Source: Botryococcus braunii
Taxonomy: Eukaryota > Chlorophyta > Trebouxiophyceae
Reading direction: 5' to 3'
NCBI GenBank assembly: GCA_002005505.1
Contig: MVGU01000945.1
Span: forward strand, 160,001 to 224,000
DNA: 64,000 nucleotides
Shown here: positions 21,877 to 32,763 of the stretch, piece after piece
How the letters are laid out: each line of letters starts with the position of its first letter
Position numbering within the stretch: the stretch's first letter is position 1
The notes under the pieces: model-generated
The model's input: only the letters and a program-made list of their open reading frames with translations
Told to the model about the DNA's origin: nothing
Databases searched by the model: none
Translations under genes and position numbers: made by a program

Positions 21877-22175
21877 TGTAACAGGAATAGTCGCGTGTTA
21901 CAGGAAAATGACCGGACCACGAGGATTTGGACCTCCATAAAGGTCCCTTCGTGAGTTATGTTCCTCCACGCCAAGAAGTGGCTACTTCACGCGCCAAGGG
22001 AGTGACCCCTTACTTGACAAGGCGCATTGGCGATGGAGACAGGGACACACTTAGAACAGGATAGAATAAGGCTTTGGCAGAGGAAGGACCGGGCTGGACT
22101 GGACGGGTACTGAGGTGGAGCCCAAACAAGTTGTAACCATTGTTCCCGCATCGTTTGGCCGTTTCTACTGTATCA
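21877..22175 (+). repeat. 3' LTR of gypsy H
   Basis: 299 bp, matching 9612-9911 with about 6-7 differences, and followed by TGTAT (22176-22180). Confidence 0.92.
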
Positions 22176-22180
22176 TGTAT

Positions 22181-23033
22181 CCTGATGGTGTGATACACCT
22201 GTCTGTGCGGTGGCAATCCTGGCAAACCTTGAGGAAACAAATCACTGTACTCCCTAAGGAGCACCCCCAATTGTTCCGGCTTGCCCTTCAACACCTTCTC
22301 CAGTCCCAGGGATCCTGTGAGCTTACCCGACGACGACGTTTGTTCCTCCTCCTCCTCCTCTATTATTCCCTCTTCCTCCCCCTCCACTGGGGGTTCCGAG
22401 AATAATTCCGGGACCGGCCCGCCCTGGGTACCCGGTCCCGTGGAGTTGGTTGAGGAGATGTGAAATTCGTCGTCGGAGGGATTTAGCTCGTTTCCCTCCT
22501 GGGATGATTCCCCCTCCTGCTCATCCCATGCATACTCTTCAGGTCTCATGACAACATTCAACAGACAAAGTTTCCATTGGTCCAATTTATTCTTCCCCTT
22601 CCTCACTATGGTCATACCCCATTGCAACGTGCAGGGTAAGACTTTCCTGTGAGGGTCCAACGTTACCCACTTCCCTTGATGTTTTATCTGTGCCTTTCCA
22701 ACCCCAACACTGACTGTGGCCTCCCTTGGAGACATCCAGTCTTGTCCCAGAATGAGGTCCACCCCCTCCATGATAGAATCACATACAAAGAAAGTATGGC
22801 GGGTGACTACCGAAGGGGTGAACCTAACACTAAGGTCAACCTTCCCCTTGGTTTCAGACAAGGACCCATCTGCAAGGACTACTGTTGTTGCTTCCTTGTG
22901 ATACCTAAGCCCTTGTAGCACTTTGCCTCGGACAAAAGAATGGGTAGCCCCAGTGTCCATGAGTGCACGAAACTCCATGCCTTGAACAGTAACGGCAAAA
23001 GTCAGGTTGAGTGGTGAGAGATTTCCCACATGC
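22181..23033 (-). pseudogene. Protease and protease-RT linker of element G
   Basis: The frame from about 23033 reads GNLSPLNLTFAVTVQGMEFR, then ALMDTGATHSFVRGKVLQGL, the aspartic protease active site. SIMEGVDLILGQDWMSPREA is the C-terminal protease region, and a Glu/Ser-rich acidic linker leads to LFPQGLPGLPPHRQVYHTIR at the H insertion. The sequence resumes as RT at 9611. Upstream it joins 38123 across copia F. No internal stop is seen in this piece. Confidence 0.88.
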
Positions 23034-24536
23034 TGTTGTGTATTAGTTGGAGGATGCCGTAACTGTAAGCGGTACGTATGCCGTCAGAGAATCACTTCCT
23101 GTGAACACCACCAAGTACTCTCAATGTCTATATAGACCAGTGCTCGCACTGCCGTCTATATCTGCCGACTGCTCTCCGATCAGGACGCCCTTGGCCCTTC
23201 AGCAGTCCCAGGAGTTTAATGGCTACTCCCAACCAATCGCTATAACCAGTGTGTAACTCGTCACACACAAATAGCCTTACTGTTCGCACAACAGTAACAT
23301 ACAAGCAATGCAGCTCCTGTATTGAAATGAGCGTGACAGCAGTATATCAAGCAGTCCTTCAATACAGAGCAAACACTATTCAGCTTGGAGCTCGAAGCCC
23401 AGATGCATTCCACACCCCATCGACTCGTTACAAATGGTTTACGTATATTTACCTGTGAACACCACCAAGTACTCTCAATGTCTATATAGACCAGTGCTCG
23501 CACTGCCGTCTATATCTGCCTGCACCTGAGCGTTACTATTTACTTGTGGGTTCATCAGTGTCCATAAAATATATCTAAACCATATAAAACACACACGCAA
23601 CCTATCCACATATGTGTACGTACCGACTGCTCTCCGATCAGGACACCCTTGGCCCTTCAGCAGTCCCAGGAGTTTAATGGCTACTCCCAACCAATCTGCA
23701 CAATATGTGGATCATCAGAGATCAAAACAAAACAGTTATTTAACCAGCAGGAGCAAGCTTGTTATACGTATCTGTACTCACCGCTATAACCATTGTGTAA
23801 CTCGTCACACACAAATAGCCTTACTGTTCGAACAACAGTAACATACAAGCAATGCAGCTCCTGCAACACAAGACACATGTAATGTTTCATTATCAGCAGA
23901 AACATCTGTATGCATGTGCTTAACGCCTGCGATCGCAGCCACACGACTGCGACCGTTACCCTTGCCAACGATCGCTAGCTTACCTGTATTGAAATGAGCG
24001 TGACAGCAGTATATCAAGCAGTCCTTCAATACAGAGCAAACACTATTCAGCTTGGAGCTCGAAGCCCAGATGCATTCCACACCCCATCGACTGCCAAGCT
24101 TGCTCGCGATCTGGCGTTTCTATGCCTTCTGATCGTAACCGGCGGTAACGGTACAGTTCCTTTCGAGAGGCTGTACCGTACTGCATGGCCACATAAGCAA
24201 CCCTGACTTGGCCCTATGCCAACGTGTAGCTCTATAGCTGCACCAGGGATCTCATACTTATACACGTGTACACACTCAATGGAGTCTTTACCTTGTGACC
24301 TTACCGTCACTAGCACAACACCTGTACTGCATGGAGGTCACTATATGATCAACCTAACTGAACATAATACATTACCCTTAGACACGCAATCAGGCGCATC
24401 CTCTTAATTGTACTCCACACGTGGAGAAATTCAAGTTATACAATGTTTCCTAAAATCACTTGATAAACTGATAGCGCCCCTGTATCTATTACGTTTGCCA
24501 TCACGTATCTATACGTACCTATCAGTTTATACAACA
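23034..24536 (-). repeat. 3' LTR of copia F
   Basis: 1503 bp; on the minus strand it starts TGTTGTATAAACTG and ends ACACAACA. The polypurine tract AAAAGGGGAAGAT adjoins it (24549-24537). Inside are two versions of the same leader: 24092-23453 with three intervening sequences, and 23425-23099 without them. See the next entry. Confidence 0.93.
23099..24092 (-). promoter_or_regulatory. Predicted spliced leader in the F LTR: four GT-AG introns
   Basis: Comparing the two leader copies defines exons 24092-23984, 23860-23782, 23695-23624 and 23519-23453. The introns are 23983-23861 (123 bp, GTAAGC...GCAG), 23781-23696 (86 bp, GTGAGT...GCAG) and 23623-23520 (104 bp, GTACGT...GCAG). The second copy (23425-23099, 327 bp) equals the four exons joined (109+79+72+67=327). 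A fourth intron, 23452-23099 (GTAAAT...ACAG, 354 bp), would contain the whole second copy. TGTAA at 23432-23428 lies 2 nt before the second copy. All junctions are canonical on the element strand. The same layout is in the other LTR, offset by 12619. Confidence 0.8.
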
Positions 24537-24680
24537 ATCTTCCCCTTTTAGAAAACATTTATAATGTCGTTCATTAATGTTGAGTTCAATTGTTCCCATT
24601 AACGCACTACTCTTCCGAGCCAAACTTAGAATCTTTGAATCCCTAAAGCCCTAAAGCCCTAGAACTTCAACACTCTAGGC

Positions 24681-24919
24681 TTAACCCATTCTCAAGCTGT
24701 CACGGTGCTTGAGAAATGCTGGACTGGCCAACGGCTTTGTAAAAATGTCAGCCACATTTTCCTCTGTGTTGACGTACACCGGCGTGATCTGCCCCCATGC
24801 TACCTTTTCCCTCGCTTGATGATAGCACACGCTAATATGCTTGGTGTATTTGGACAATACATGGTTTTGCAGATTTGCAATACAGCCCATGTTGTCCATT
24901 CTTAATTCTACACCAGACA
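24681..24919 (-). pseudogene. C-terminal end of F RNase H
   Basis: Reads GVELRMDNMGCIANLQNHVL, KHISVCYHQAREKVAWGQIT and NVADIFTKPLASPAFLKHRD, the conserved end of copia RNase H, then a stop. It is cut from the rest at the J insertion (CAGAC, 24920-24924 and 30807-30811). 24550-24680 between it and the polypurine tract is 3' untranslated. Confidence 0.88.
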
Positions 24920-24924
24920 CAGAC

Positions 24925-25413
24925 TGAAACAAAGGGAGACGTGTATGCAAGTTTAATAATAAGAGATACTAGGGTTTAAGGAAGGGGTGACACCGCGAGA
25001 CAGTAAACGTGACGCCGATTCCTCTTACAATACGCAGCTCCTCCTCACGCAGGCGATTCCGAGTCTCCAATAAACAATATGGCCAACGCCAATACAATAT
25101 AATATGCAACAGATATATCCAGACCCCAAAGATAAGTGTGTCTCTCGAAGTGTGAGTCCAACTTGTGGTGAACCCGGCTACATCGCCCTTCTATGTGATG
25201 CTCTCGCGAGCACCACGAGAAGGATGACGAGAGGGCATCCTTTTGGACATTTCCTGAACATCCTATATTGTGAAGCTTCTCGTAGTACGACGTGCGTGAA
25301 GACACATGCGCACACATGCAGGCGTGCACGTAATTCGAAAGACCTGCACATAATTCGAAAGGCGAGCCGCATGAGGTACGCAGACGCGGCACCGCACGCG
25401 TCACCTCACTACA
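24925..25413 (-). repeat. 3' LTR of gypsy J
   Basis: 489 bp, reading as identical to 30318-30806, with a polypurine-type tract (AGGGGGGGAGTA on the minus strand) adjoining at 25425-25414. Confidence 0.92.
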
Positions 25414-25923
25414 TACTCCCCCCCCTATTCCTGTGCGTCCCCGCGCAGAAGGCAGAGCGCAACAAAACAACAAAAGACCTGCCAACACGCGGAGACTCAG
25501 AACACTACCTACGGGCAACCCGCCTCCCGTGTTGCCAGACCCCAGCCGATCGCTGCGTATCGGGGTCCCCACCATATAGAAATAAGAATAAGTATCATTC
25601 ATGACAAACATGACAAAAGACGAAACGGAAGAAACAGCTAAGTCCACGTAGAGCCAAAAGTCCAGAAGTTCATAAGTCGAGAAGTCCACAAGTCCATAAG
25701 GCAAAGTTCAAGTGAGGTTCAAACCAAGTTCGAGTCCAAAGTTCCGTGTCCAGTGGCAATGAAGTGAAGCGGCCATGTCGAGCCTAATGTGCACAATGAT
25801 CTATCCAGGTAAGGGACCCATGGTCAACCCTACCGGGTAAGGCAGCCTTACCCTAGCCTATCCAAAGTCCATATGGCCATACAGAGAGACCCCTCCAAGG
25901 AGGGCCAACCGGTCGACGGGATT
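25414..25923 (-). other. 3' untranslated region of gypsy J
   Basis: No gene seen; similar to 13214-13700 of I in its G-rich tract and in the run around CGCCTCCCGTGTTGCCAG. Confidence 0.65.
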
Positions 25924-26468
25924 CTAAGGGTGGACCCTAGGAGTCGTGCCCTTGGGAGGCAATGGCGGGAGCCCGTGACTCTCTCTGTATTCTTCCACTT
26001 TCTTGTGGCAACGCGTGAAATGGTTGAGTGGCTCCCAACTGTCCTCGCTGGGATCGTGGCCCTTCCAGCGGACGAGATACTCCAGGGTAGCGGGAGCCCA
26101 TTCCCTTGTGACAAGCTCGTACATGCGAGTTACTCCAGGGTGACCAACATGAGGTGGATCATGTAAAGCTTCCAAAATTCCACGTCGTAGGTTCTCCACG
26201 ACAAGTTCCCCATCTTTCCTTTCCTCAAACAATGCAGGAACATATTTCCGTCCATTCCTCTCCCAAAAGCCTCCATTTAGACTAACCTTCCTTCTATTCG
26301 CACGCGCTGCCAACCACGGATCGTATGTGTAAGCCTTCCCAAGTTTTCCAAGTAGGGATTCGTACCCATCGGTCTCGCGGGTAAGCTCACTCGGGCTGGC
26401 CAACCCGATTTGCTCCATCGTGCCGAGGGAGCTTGGGGTCTCGTGAGCGGGCCCCGGCCGGGGCCCGC
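25924..26468 (-). pseudogene. Integrase remnant and chromodomain of gypsy J
   Basis: The frame holds the region just before integrase and its zinc domain start (HDPPHVGHPGVTRMYELVTR), then passes at once from REW to APATLEYLVRWKGHDPSEDS and WEPLNHFTRCHKKVEEYRES, a chromodomain and tail. The second part of the zinc site and all three catalytic acidic residues are absent, so the deletion removed the entire integrase core but kept the frame. An element like this needs integrase from another copy. Confidence 0.88.
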
Positions 26469-29026
26469 GGGAGCGTGACCTTGGGGACCTTGCGGACCCG
26501 AGCTGTGAGGGTACCCTCGACATCCCGGCTGGAGGGGGTGAGGGAGTCCGGACTGGTGCGCCGACGCTTGCGTCGGAGGGCAGCCCCGGCCACAGCAGCC
26601 CCATTGTCCCTCCCCCCAGGTCCAGGGTGTTGAGTGAAGTGACACCTGGAGAGCGGATCCGCAATGTTGGTTTTGCCCGGTTCCCATACCCATTCAATCT
26701 CAAACTCCTGCAGGCGCTCGGCCCACCGAGCCCTCCGAGGACTAAGCCCCACCTGTTGACCCAAGAAGGTGTTGCACTTGTGATCCGTCACCACCGTTAC
26801 TGGCTTACCTAACAAATAACACCTCCATTCCGTGAGAGCATACACTACAGCCAATAATTCCCGTTCCGTGGCACTGTAGTTCCTCTCGCTTGCTCCCAAC
26901 TTCTTGCTAAAATAAGCATAAACCTTCCCATCTTGAAACAACACAGCTCCCACGCCGTAATCGCATGCGTCGCACACCACCTTGAATGGCCGACGTACAT
27001 CCGGGAGTGTCAGGATAGGGGCTCTTACCAATGCTTCCTTGATTTTGGTGAATGCTTCCTGTTGCTCCTGTCCCCACTTCCAAGGTGCCTTTGCTCCAGA
27101 GAGAGCGGTCAATGGGGTTGCTAGGATACTATAGTTTTGGATGAATTTGCGAAAATAGTTAGACAACCCCAAAAACCTTCTAACTTCCGTTACGTTTGTG
27201 GGTGAAGGCCACTCTTGCACCACCTTGACTTTATCCATATCCACTTCCAATCCATTTGCACCAATAATGTGTCCCAAGTACTTCAATTGGTTCTCAAAGA
27301 AAGAACATTTAACAAGTTTTGCCAAGAGTTGATGTTCACGCAGACGGGTGAAAACTCTCTCCAACTGCCCCAAGTGTTCATCTTCCGTTTTGCTGTAAAT
27401 GAGCACATCATCTAAATACACCACCACAAATCCTTCCCTTATAAAGTCATGAAAGACTTCATTCATCAACCTCTGAAATGTGGCGGGGGCATTTGTCAGA
27501 CCAAAGGGGAGAACAAGACATTCGTACAAACCAAAAGGGGTCCGAAAGGCAGTCTTTGGCACATCCTCCTTCCGAAGCCTGACCTGATGGTATCCAGACA
27601 GTAAGTCCAAGCTTGAAAACACTTTTGCTCCCTTAAGTTTATCTAACAGGTCATCAATTCTGGGTAGAGGGTATCTATCAGAGATGGTGATTTTGTTGAG
27701 GGGACGGTAATCTATAACCATCCGTAAACTTCCATCCTTCTTCCTAACGAACAAAACAGGTGAAGCAAAAGGTGAGCAACTTGGCCTGATCAATCCCAAT
27801 TTTAACCGTTTTTCAACCGTTTTTTCGCATTCCGCAAGCTCACTTGGAGCAAGACGGTACGCGGGCCTATTGGGGGGCCGATGTCCTTCTTCCAAATTTA
27901 TTGTGTGAAACACTTCCCGCTCCGGGGGTAACCCCGGGAGTTGTTTGGCAAACAAATCCTCATTAGCACGTAACAACTCCTTCAATGCCTGCGGTTTTCC
28001 TTCCAACATATCATTTATTTGTTGAGTGAAAGTCATACCGGTACCACTGGTGGGTTTTGTGACGACGGGCGTGTCGTCCACAGATTGGTCGGTATCCGCC
28101 AGGTCGACCCTACTTGAGGCGTCCTCCCCGGTGATGTCCACCAACTCAGCCTGGTCATTCACAAGCACAGTATACAAGCAAACTTTCCATACATCTTGCC
28201 CCTTCCATCCCCTTCCATTCCTGTCCTTCCTTCCCTCCTTCCTTTCTTTTGCTTGAAGACCCCAAACAAGTTTTGGCCCAACCGGCAAGGGTGAATCTGC
28301 TCGTGTTAAGGTAACCCACTTCCCATGATGTCTAAAGTGAGCAGCTTTCACACGAAAATCAATGGAGACTCCCCTTGCCTCCATCCAATCCTGCCCCAAA
28401 ATCATGTCTACCCCATCAATCATGGCAGGGCTTACAATGAAGTTGTGACGGGAGCTTACACCGGGCTTAAGCGTAAATGACACATCGACCGTTCCTTTCG
28501 TATCAGACACACTTCCATCCGCAAGAGTCACTGAGATACTCGAGGGTTTATAGCGCACCCCAAGTCCTTGCAAAGTATCACTTTTAATAAAGGAATGAGA
28601 CGCCCCACTGTCAAACAACACTGAAAGGATTTTCCCCTTAACATTCGCAGGAAAGGTCATAGCGAGCGGAGAGTCAGTTGTAACACTTCCCATGGTGAGT
28701 GTGGGTCTTGGGGGAACCACACAACATATGAAAGAGAATGGGTATACACTAGTTTGACCATTCATGTCTACCGCCTGTCCCTTCCTTCCTGAACACACTT
28801 CCACAATCCTTCCTTGCATACGGTGAGCATAGAGACTCTTACTTTTCCAAGCTTTCCTTCCCACAATGAAACAACAAGTGAGGGACGGGTTGCACCTTTG
28901 TTCCCCTAAAAACTTGGAAATCTCAGATTCAGCCTTCCTAACATTTGGCACCACAAGGTTCACCCCTTCCTTTCCCAATTTGGAGGCCACAAGAGAGTGC
29001 AATTCATGCAAGCAAGTGGCATCCAT
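26469..29026 (-). CDS. Protease, RT and RNase H of gypsy J
   Basis: The ATG at 29026 (MDATCLHELHSLVASKLGKE) opens a long frame. Protease has VLFDSGASHSFIKSDTLQGL and GVDMILGQDWMEARGVSIDF. RT has RPPNRPAYRLAPSELAECEK, FVRKKDGSLRMVIDYRPLNK and catalytic VVYLDDVLIYSKT. RNase H has VVCDACDYGVGAVLFQDGK, then WVWEPGKTNIADPLSR. The frame continues about 80 bp past the palindrome at 26447-26468 into out-of-phase sequence. Enzymes up to RNase H look complete, so J could make cDNA but not integrate it alone. Confidence 0.87.
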
Positions 29027-29037
29027 GGCTTCAGAAT

Positions 29038-30237
29038 TTACTTTTGAGGATTATGCCCCGGCCCTTTTCCCTTCCAATGTCCTCCCCGGCCACCACGGCC
29101 CTTCCACTGCCCACCTCGAGCTTGATTAGAGGGAAAAGGAGGAGGTGGGGGCAATTGACTGTCGCGCCTGCTCTTCCTTTGCAAGTAGTCCCGCTTGGCC
29201 TGACATTGCCATTGCTCGTGACCAAAGTTTTTGCAGAAGTAACACTGGCGCTCGGAGGGGACGCTAGTCCGAGAATCTAACTTCCCACCAACGCTGTGGC
29301 CGACGGCTCCAAGCACAGGCCCCTGGGTGAATCCCGGAAAGTGTGCCGGCGTGCTTATGGGAGTCCTCTTCACAGCGTTGAGAACCTTCCTTCCTTCCTG
29401 TCCCCTCAGCATCCCCCCTGACTTTAAGTTACTTTCATATTGCACCACATAAGTGCACAATACGTCGAGGTCTGAGAATCTAACACCAGTTTGTGGGTTT
29501 ATCGTGCAAGCAACTCTAATATGAGCATTCAAGCCTTTGAGAAACATGTATATTTTATCATTTTCGCATATCTCATACTCAGTTTCAACGTCACTCAAGA
29601 GCGTTATGAACCTTTCGATATATTTTTCAACACTTTCATGGCCTTGATAGACATGATCAAGCTTTTGGCGTGCGGCCATAACAAGGTCGGTTGAGTCATA
29701 GCGGTTCCCCATAAAAGTCTTGAACTCCTCCCAAGTTGCTTCCATTTGATCCCCTTCCCGTTCCTTCCTTTTTAAGTGAGTTCCCCACACCTTTGTAGGT
29801 CGCTCCTCCATGCACTGGAGTGCGACTGCCACCCACTTGTCACGTGCCACATTCGAGATGTCAGCATAAGATTCTACTTTGCTAGCAAAGAACTGGAAAC
29901 TCCCCCGTTTGCCCGTGAACATTGCGGGTGTAGGCACACGCACTACGTGATTTGAGGATGGCGTCCGCTTGGAAGCTCGTTGACCCTCCAAGGCCTCGAT
30001 CCTTTTGAGTAGCTTAGCAATCAAAATTTGGGTTCTGTCTTTCTTCAAGGGTTTCTTCATTGGTGCAAGCTTGGTTTTCCGTTTGGGTGTGGGTTTAGGC
30101 GGTGGAGCTGGTTCCGTTTCAAACTCCTCTTGCATGAGATCGTCCACTTCGACACCCTCCTTTTCAAGCCCTTCCAACAATTCCTTTTCCAACAAAGGGA
30201 TACCAGCGTACTTGCTTCCTTTCCTGACGGACGCCAT
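29038..30237 (-). CDS. Gag of gypsy J (complete)
   Basis: 399 codons from the ATG at 30237 (MASVRKGSKYAGIPLLEKEL). An acidic plus Lys/Pro-rich N-terminal part is followed by the capsid-like block (GSFQFFASKVESYADISNVA, QKLDHVYQGHESVEKYIERF), a CCHC knuckle (CYFCKNFGHEQWQC), a poly-Pro stretch and a Gly/Lys/Arg-rich C-terminus for RNA binding. It ends 11 bp before the Pol ATG, as in I, so Pol appears to be a separate frame here. Intact. Confidence 0.88.
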   Translation of the reverse strand: MASVRKGSKYAGIPLLEKELLEGLEKEGVEVDDLMQEEFETEPAPPPKPTPKRKTKLAPMKKPLKKDRTQILIAKLLKRIEALEGQRASKRTPSSNHVVRVPTPAMFTGKRGSFQFFASKVESYADISNVARDKWVAVALQCMEERPTKVWGTHLKRKEREGDQMEATWEEFKTFMGNRYDSTDLVMAARQKLDHVYQGHESVEKYIERFITLLSDVETEYEICENDKIYMFLKGLNAHIRVACTINPQTGVRFSDLDVLCTYVVQYESNLKSGGMLRGQEGRKVLNAVKRTPISTPAHFPGFTQGPVLGAVGHSVGGKLDSRTSVPSERQCYFCKNFGHEQWQCQAKRDYLQRKSRRDSQLPPPPPFPSNQARGGQWKGRGGRGGHWKGKGPGHNPQK

Positions 30238-30302
30238 ACTTGCAAGGGACAATCCGATGGCAACCTTCCTTACGTCTCCCTTCGAATCGAGGCTCTAACC
30301 GC

Positions 30303-30806
30303 CTCGCCGATACCAAATGAAACAAAGGGAGACGTGTATGCAAGTTTAATAATAAGAGATACTAGGGTTTAAGGAAGGGGTGACACCGCGAGACAGTAAA
30401 CGTGACGCCGATTCCTCTTACAATACGCAGCTCCTCCTCACGCAGGCGATTCCGAGTCTCCAATAAACAATATGGCCAACGCCAATACAATATAATATGC
30501 AACAGATATATCCAGACCCCAAAGATAAGTGTGTCTCTCGAAGTGTGAGTCCAACTTGTGGTGAACCCGGCTACATCGCCCTTCTATGTGATGCTCTCGC
30601 GAGCACCACGAGAAGGATGACGAGAGGGCATCCTTTTGGACATTTCCTGAACATCCTATATTGTGAAGCTTCTCGTAGTACGACGTGCGTGAAGACACAT
30701 GCGCACACATGCAGGCGTGCACGTAATTCGAAAGACCTGCACATAATTCGAAAGGCGAGCCGCATGAGGTACGCAGACGCGGCACCGCACGCGTCACCTC
30801 ACTACA
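30303..30806 (-). repeat. 5' LTR and primer site of gypsy J
   Basis: LTR 30318-30806. Primer site TGGTATCGGCGAG on the minus strand at 30315-30303, two bases from the LTR. Confidence 0.92.
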
Positions 30807-30811
30807 CAGAC

Positions 30812-31690
30812 TGACCGAGCTCCTCCAACAAGCTCCAAGCCATACTCCTTCCTTTATTGCATGGCTCGCCGCAATAAACTCCGCCTCGACAGTGGAAGTA
30901 GCAACTGACTGTTGCTTCTTACTTCCCCACGACACTGCTCCCCCTTTCAGCATGAACACGAAACCAGTTGTTGATTTTCGTGTATCAACATCTCCCGCAA
31001 AATCTGAATCTACAAAGCCAACCAGACTTTGCTTCCCCTTTCCCCCATAAACCAAACCCATCTCCTTGGTGCCCAACAGATATCTCACAATCCTCAACCC
31101 TGCACGCATGTGTGCAGTGGTTGGGGCAGCACGATAACGTGCCAGCAGGCTTACTGCCTGTGAAATATCAGGACGAGTGGTATTGGCCAGGTACTCCAGT
31201 GACCCTACGAGTTCCAGGTACCGGTGTCCGTCCGGCAGTGGAGACCCTGAACCCGCACTCTCATCCCCCACCTTCCCTTGTGGAAGCTCTGTCTGCACAA
31301 AGCTTTTACACATGGGTGTGCTCACTCCCTTGTCACTCTCACTCACTCCAAATGACTCCGCAAGATCCTTGATCTTCTGAGCGTTGGAAATCACTATCAC
31401 TCCCCCATCGCGATCGCGCCTGACTTCACTTCCGAGGAAGTTCTTCACTTCCCCCAAGTCGTGAACCTTAAATCTTGCTTTCAACTCACCCTTTATTTCT
31501 GACACTCTCTCACCACTCTTGCAGATGATCAGCAAATCATCCACATAAGTAACAATGAACGCCCGGTCTTCACCCCTTCCGGAGTCCAAGAATAAGGCCG
31601 GGTCGCTCCTACATGCCTTGAAACCCATCTCTCCAAGATCCTTGGAGAGCCTTTTGTGCCATGCCCGAGGTGCCTGCTTGAGTCTCATAC
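30812..31690 (-). pseudogene. Copia F RT (catalytic half) and RNase H
   Basis: Reads LKQAPRAWHKRLSKDLGEMG, then IVTYVDDLLIICKSGERVS with the catalytic Asp pair, FLGSEVRRDRDGGVIVISNA, HRYLELVGSLEYLANTTRPD and RNase H (LVGFVDSDFAGDVDTRKSTT, STVEAEFIAASHAIKEGVWL). It stops at element J after RSSVS and resumes at 24919. A frameshift near 31685 parts it from the upstream RT. Confidence 0.88.
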
Positions 31691-32763
31691 AAAGCCTTCT
31701 TCAAGCGAAACACCTCCTTTTTATCACCATTAGAGAAACCAGGAGGCTGCGTTACATACACCTCCTCCTCTAATTCTCCATTGAGAAATGCCGTCTTGAT
31801 ATCCACTTGGTGGATTTCAAGATTTTCTGTTGCTGCAATATTCAGCAACACTCTCCTACATGCATGGGTGCTGACAGGTGCAAAGGTTTGATCACAATCT
31901 ACACCTTGTACCTGCCTGCAACCTTGCGCTACGAGTCTTGCCTTAAACCGGATGACATCGCCATATTCATCCGTCTTTAAGGCAAACACCCAAATCAGAG
32001 GAATCACTTTTGCTCCCTCTGGCCTCCTCACCACCTCATACGTGTCACACTCTTCAATAGCATCCAGCTCCTCTTGCATGGCTTGCTTCCAGTACTCCTT
32101 TTGAGGACTGGCAAGCGCTTCTCCAATGTGTTTTGGAATGGACAACTCTGATGCTTTCAATTTTGCCTCCTCAACTACTACTGCATGGGCTTTTACTTGC
32201 GTGTGATATGCCCCAGGAACATACTTATCTGGCGGGCCAACTCTCTCTCTCAATTCGTAACGCCCACCACCTCTTCCCCTCTATGCATTCTCCTCATTAT
32301 CATGCTGCTCTTCGTCTCTCTCACTTGCCTGCCCTTGACTTTCACCATCACCATTTCCCTCATCAGTCACATCCCCGGCTGGAAGTTCTGCAGGAAGCTG
32401 CTGCAGCACCTCCCGTGCACGCCTCATGACTTCATGCATATCATCCGCTCGTAATTCCGGGTTTATCGCAATTTCGCGCGGGGCATCAATTGCCTCTTCC
32501 AGGGAAACCTCAGGTGCCTCCTCTTCATCATGAAACAACTCTTCAACCCTCATTTCAGGTTGTAGTGTGGGTGGAGTTACAACCGGATAGCCCAACTCAT
32601 CTTCAATAAATCTCACATCTTTACTCACCATTACCTTGCCTTGCACCAGGATCCGATACGCCTTGGATCCTGTTTCATATCCCACAAACATGCCCGCAAC
32701 TGAGCGCGGACCAAGTGCTGACAGCTGCCTATCAGGCAGCTTCACATAAGCCAACAACCCCAA
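31609..32763 (-). pseudogene. Copia F integrase C-terminus, variable linker and RT start
   Basis: From 32763: LLAYVKLPDRQLSALGPRSV and GYETGSKAYRILVQGKVMV (integrase C-terminal part), an acidic Glu/Asp-rich linker, a stop at about 32281, then RT with KVIPLIWVFALKTDEYGDVI, RFKARLVAQGCRQVQGVDCD and HQVDIKTAFLNGELEEEVYV. RT runs to KKALYE, where the frame slips (about 31690). The same frame runs through the stop at 32281, which is therefore a point change. Confidence 0.85.

Larger units (their letters stand above)
9612..22175 (+). mobile_element. Ty3/gypsy chromovirus-like element H, split by gypsy I
   Basis: LTRs at 9612-9911 and 21877-22175 start TGTAACAGG and end CTGTATCA, and TGTAT is duplicated at 9607-9611 and 22176-22180. 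The internal order is primer site, Gag, protease, RT, RNase H, integrase, chromodomain, polypurine tract. Without the I insertion it is about 6.8 kb. The LTRs differ at about 6-7 positions in 300 bp, and the coding region has several frameshifts and stops, so this is an older, inactive copy. It sits in the Pol region of G between protease and RT. Confidence 0.93.
24925..30806 (-). mobile_element. Ty3/gypsy element J, young, integrase core deleted
   Basis: LTRs at 24925-25413 and 30318-30806, 489 bp each and reading as identical; duplication CAGAC. Gag and most of Pol read as open frames, with RT intact. However, a palindromic insertion at about 26447-26468 shifts the frame after RNase H, and the integrase core is deleted. 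It is related to I (similar Gag, Pol and LTR ends TGTAGTGAGG) but differs throughout, so the two are not copies of one recent parent. Confidence 0.93.

Noticed and set aside
22010..23029. Single 339-codon minus-strand protein
   Set aside because: Its end reads antisense into the 3' LTR of H; only 22181 upward belongs to G.
23034..24536. Simple tandem duplication as full explanation of the F LTR
   Set aside because: Duplication alone would not remove three separate inserts exactly at GT-AG borders. It remains possible for A, C and D taken alone.
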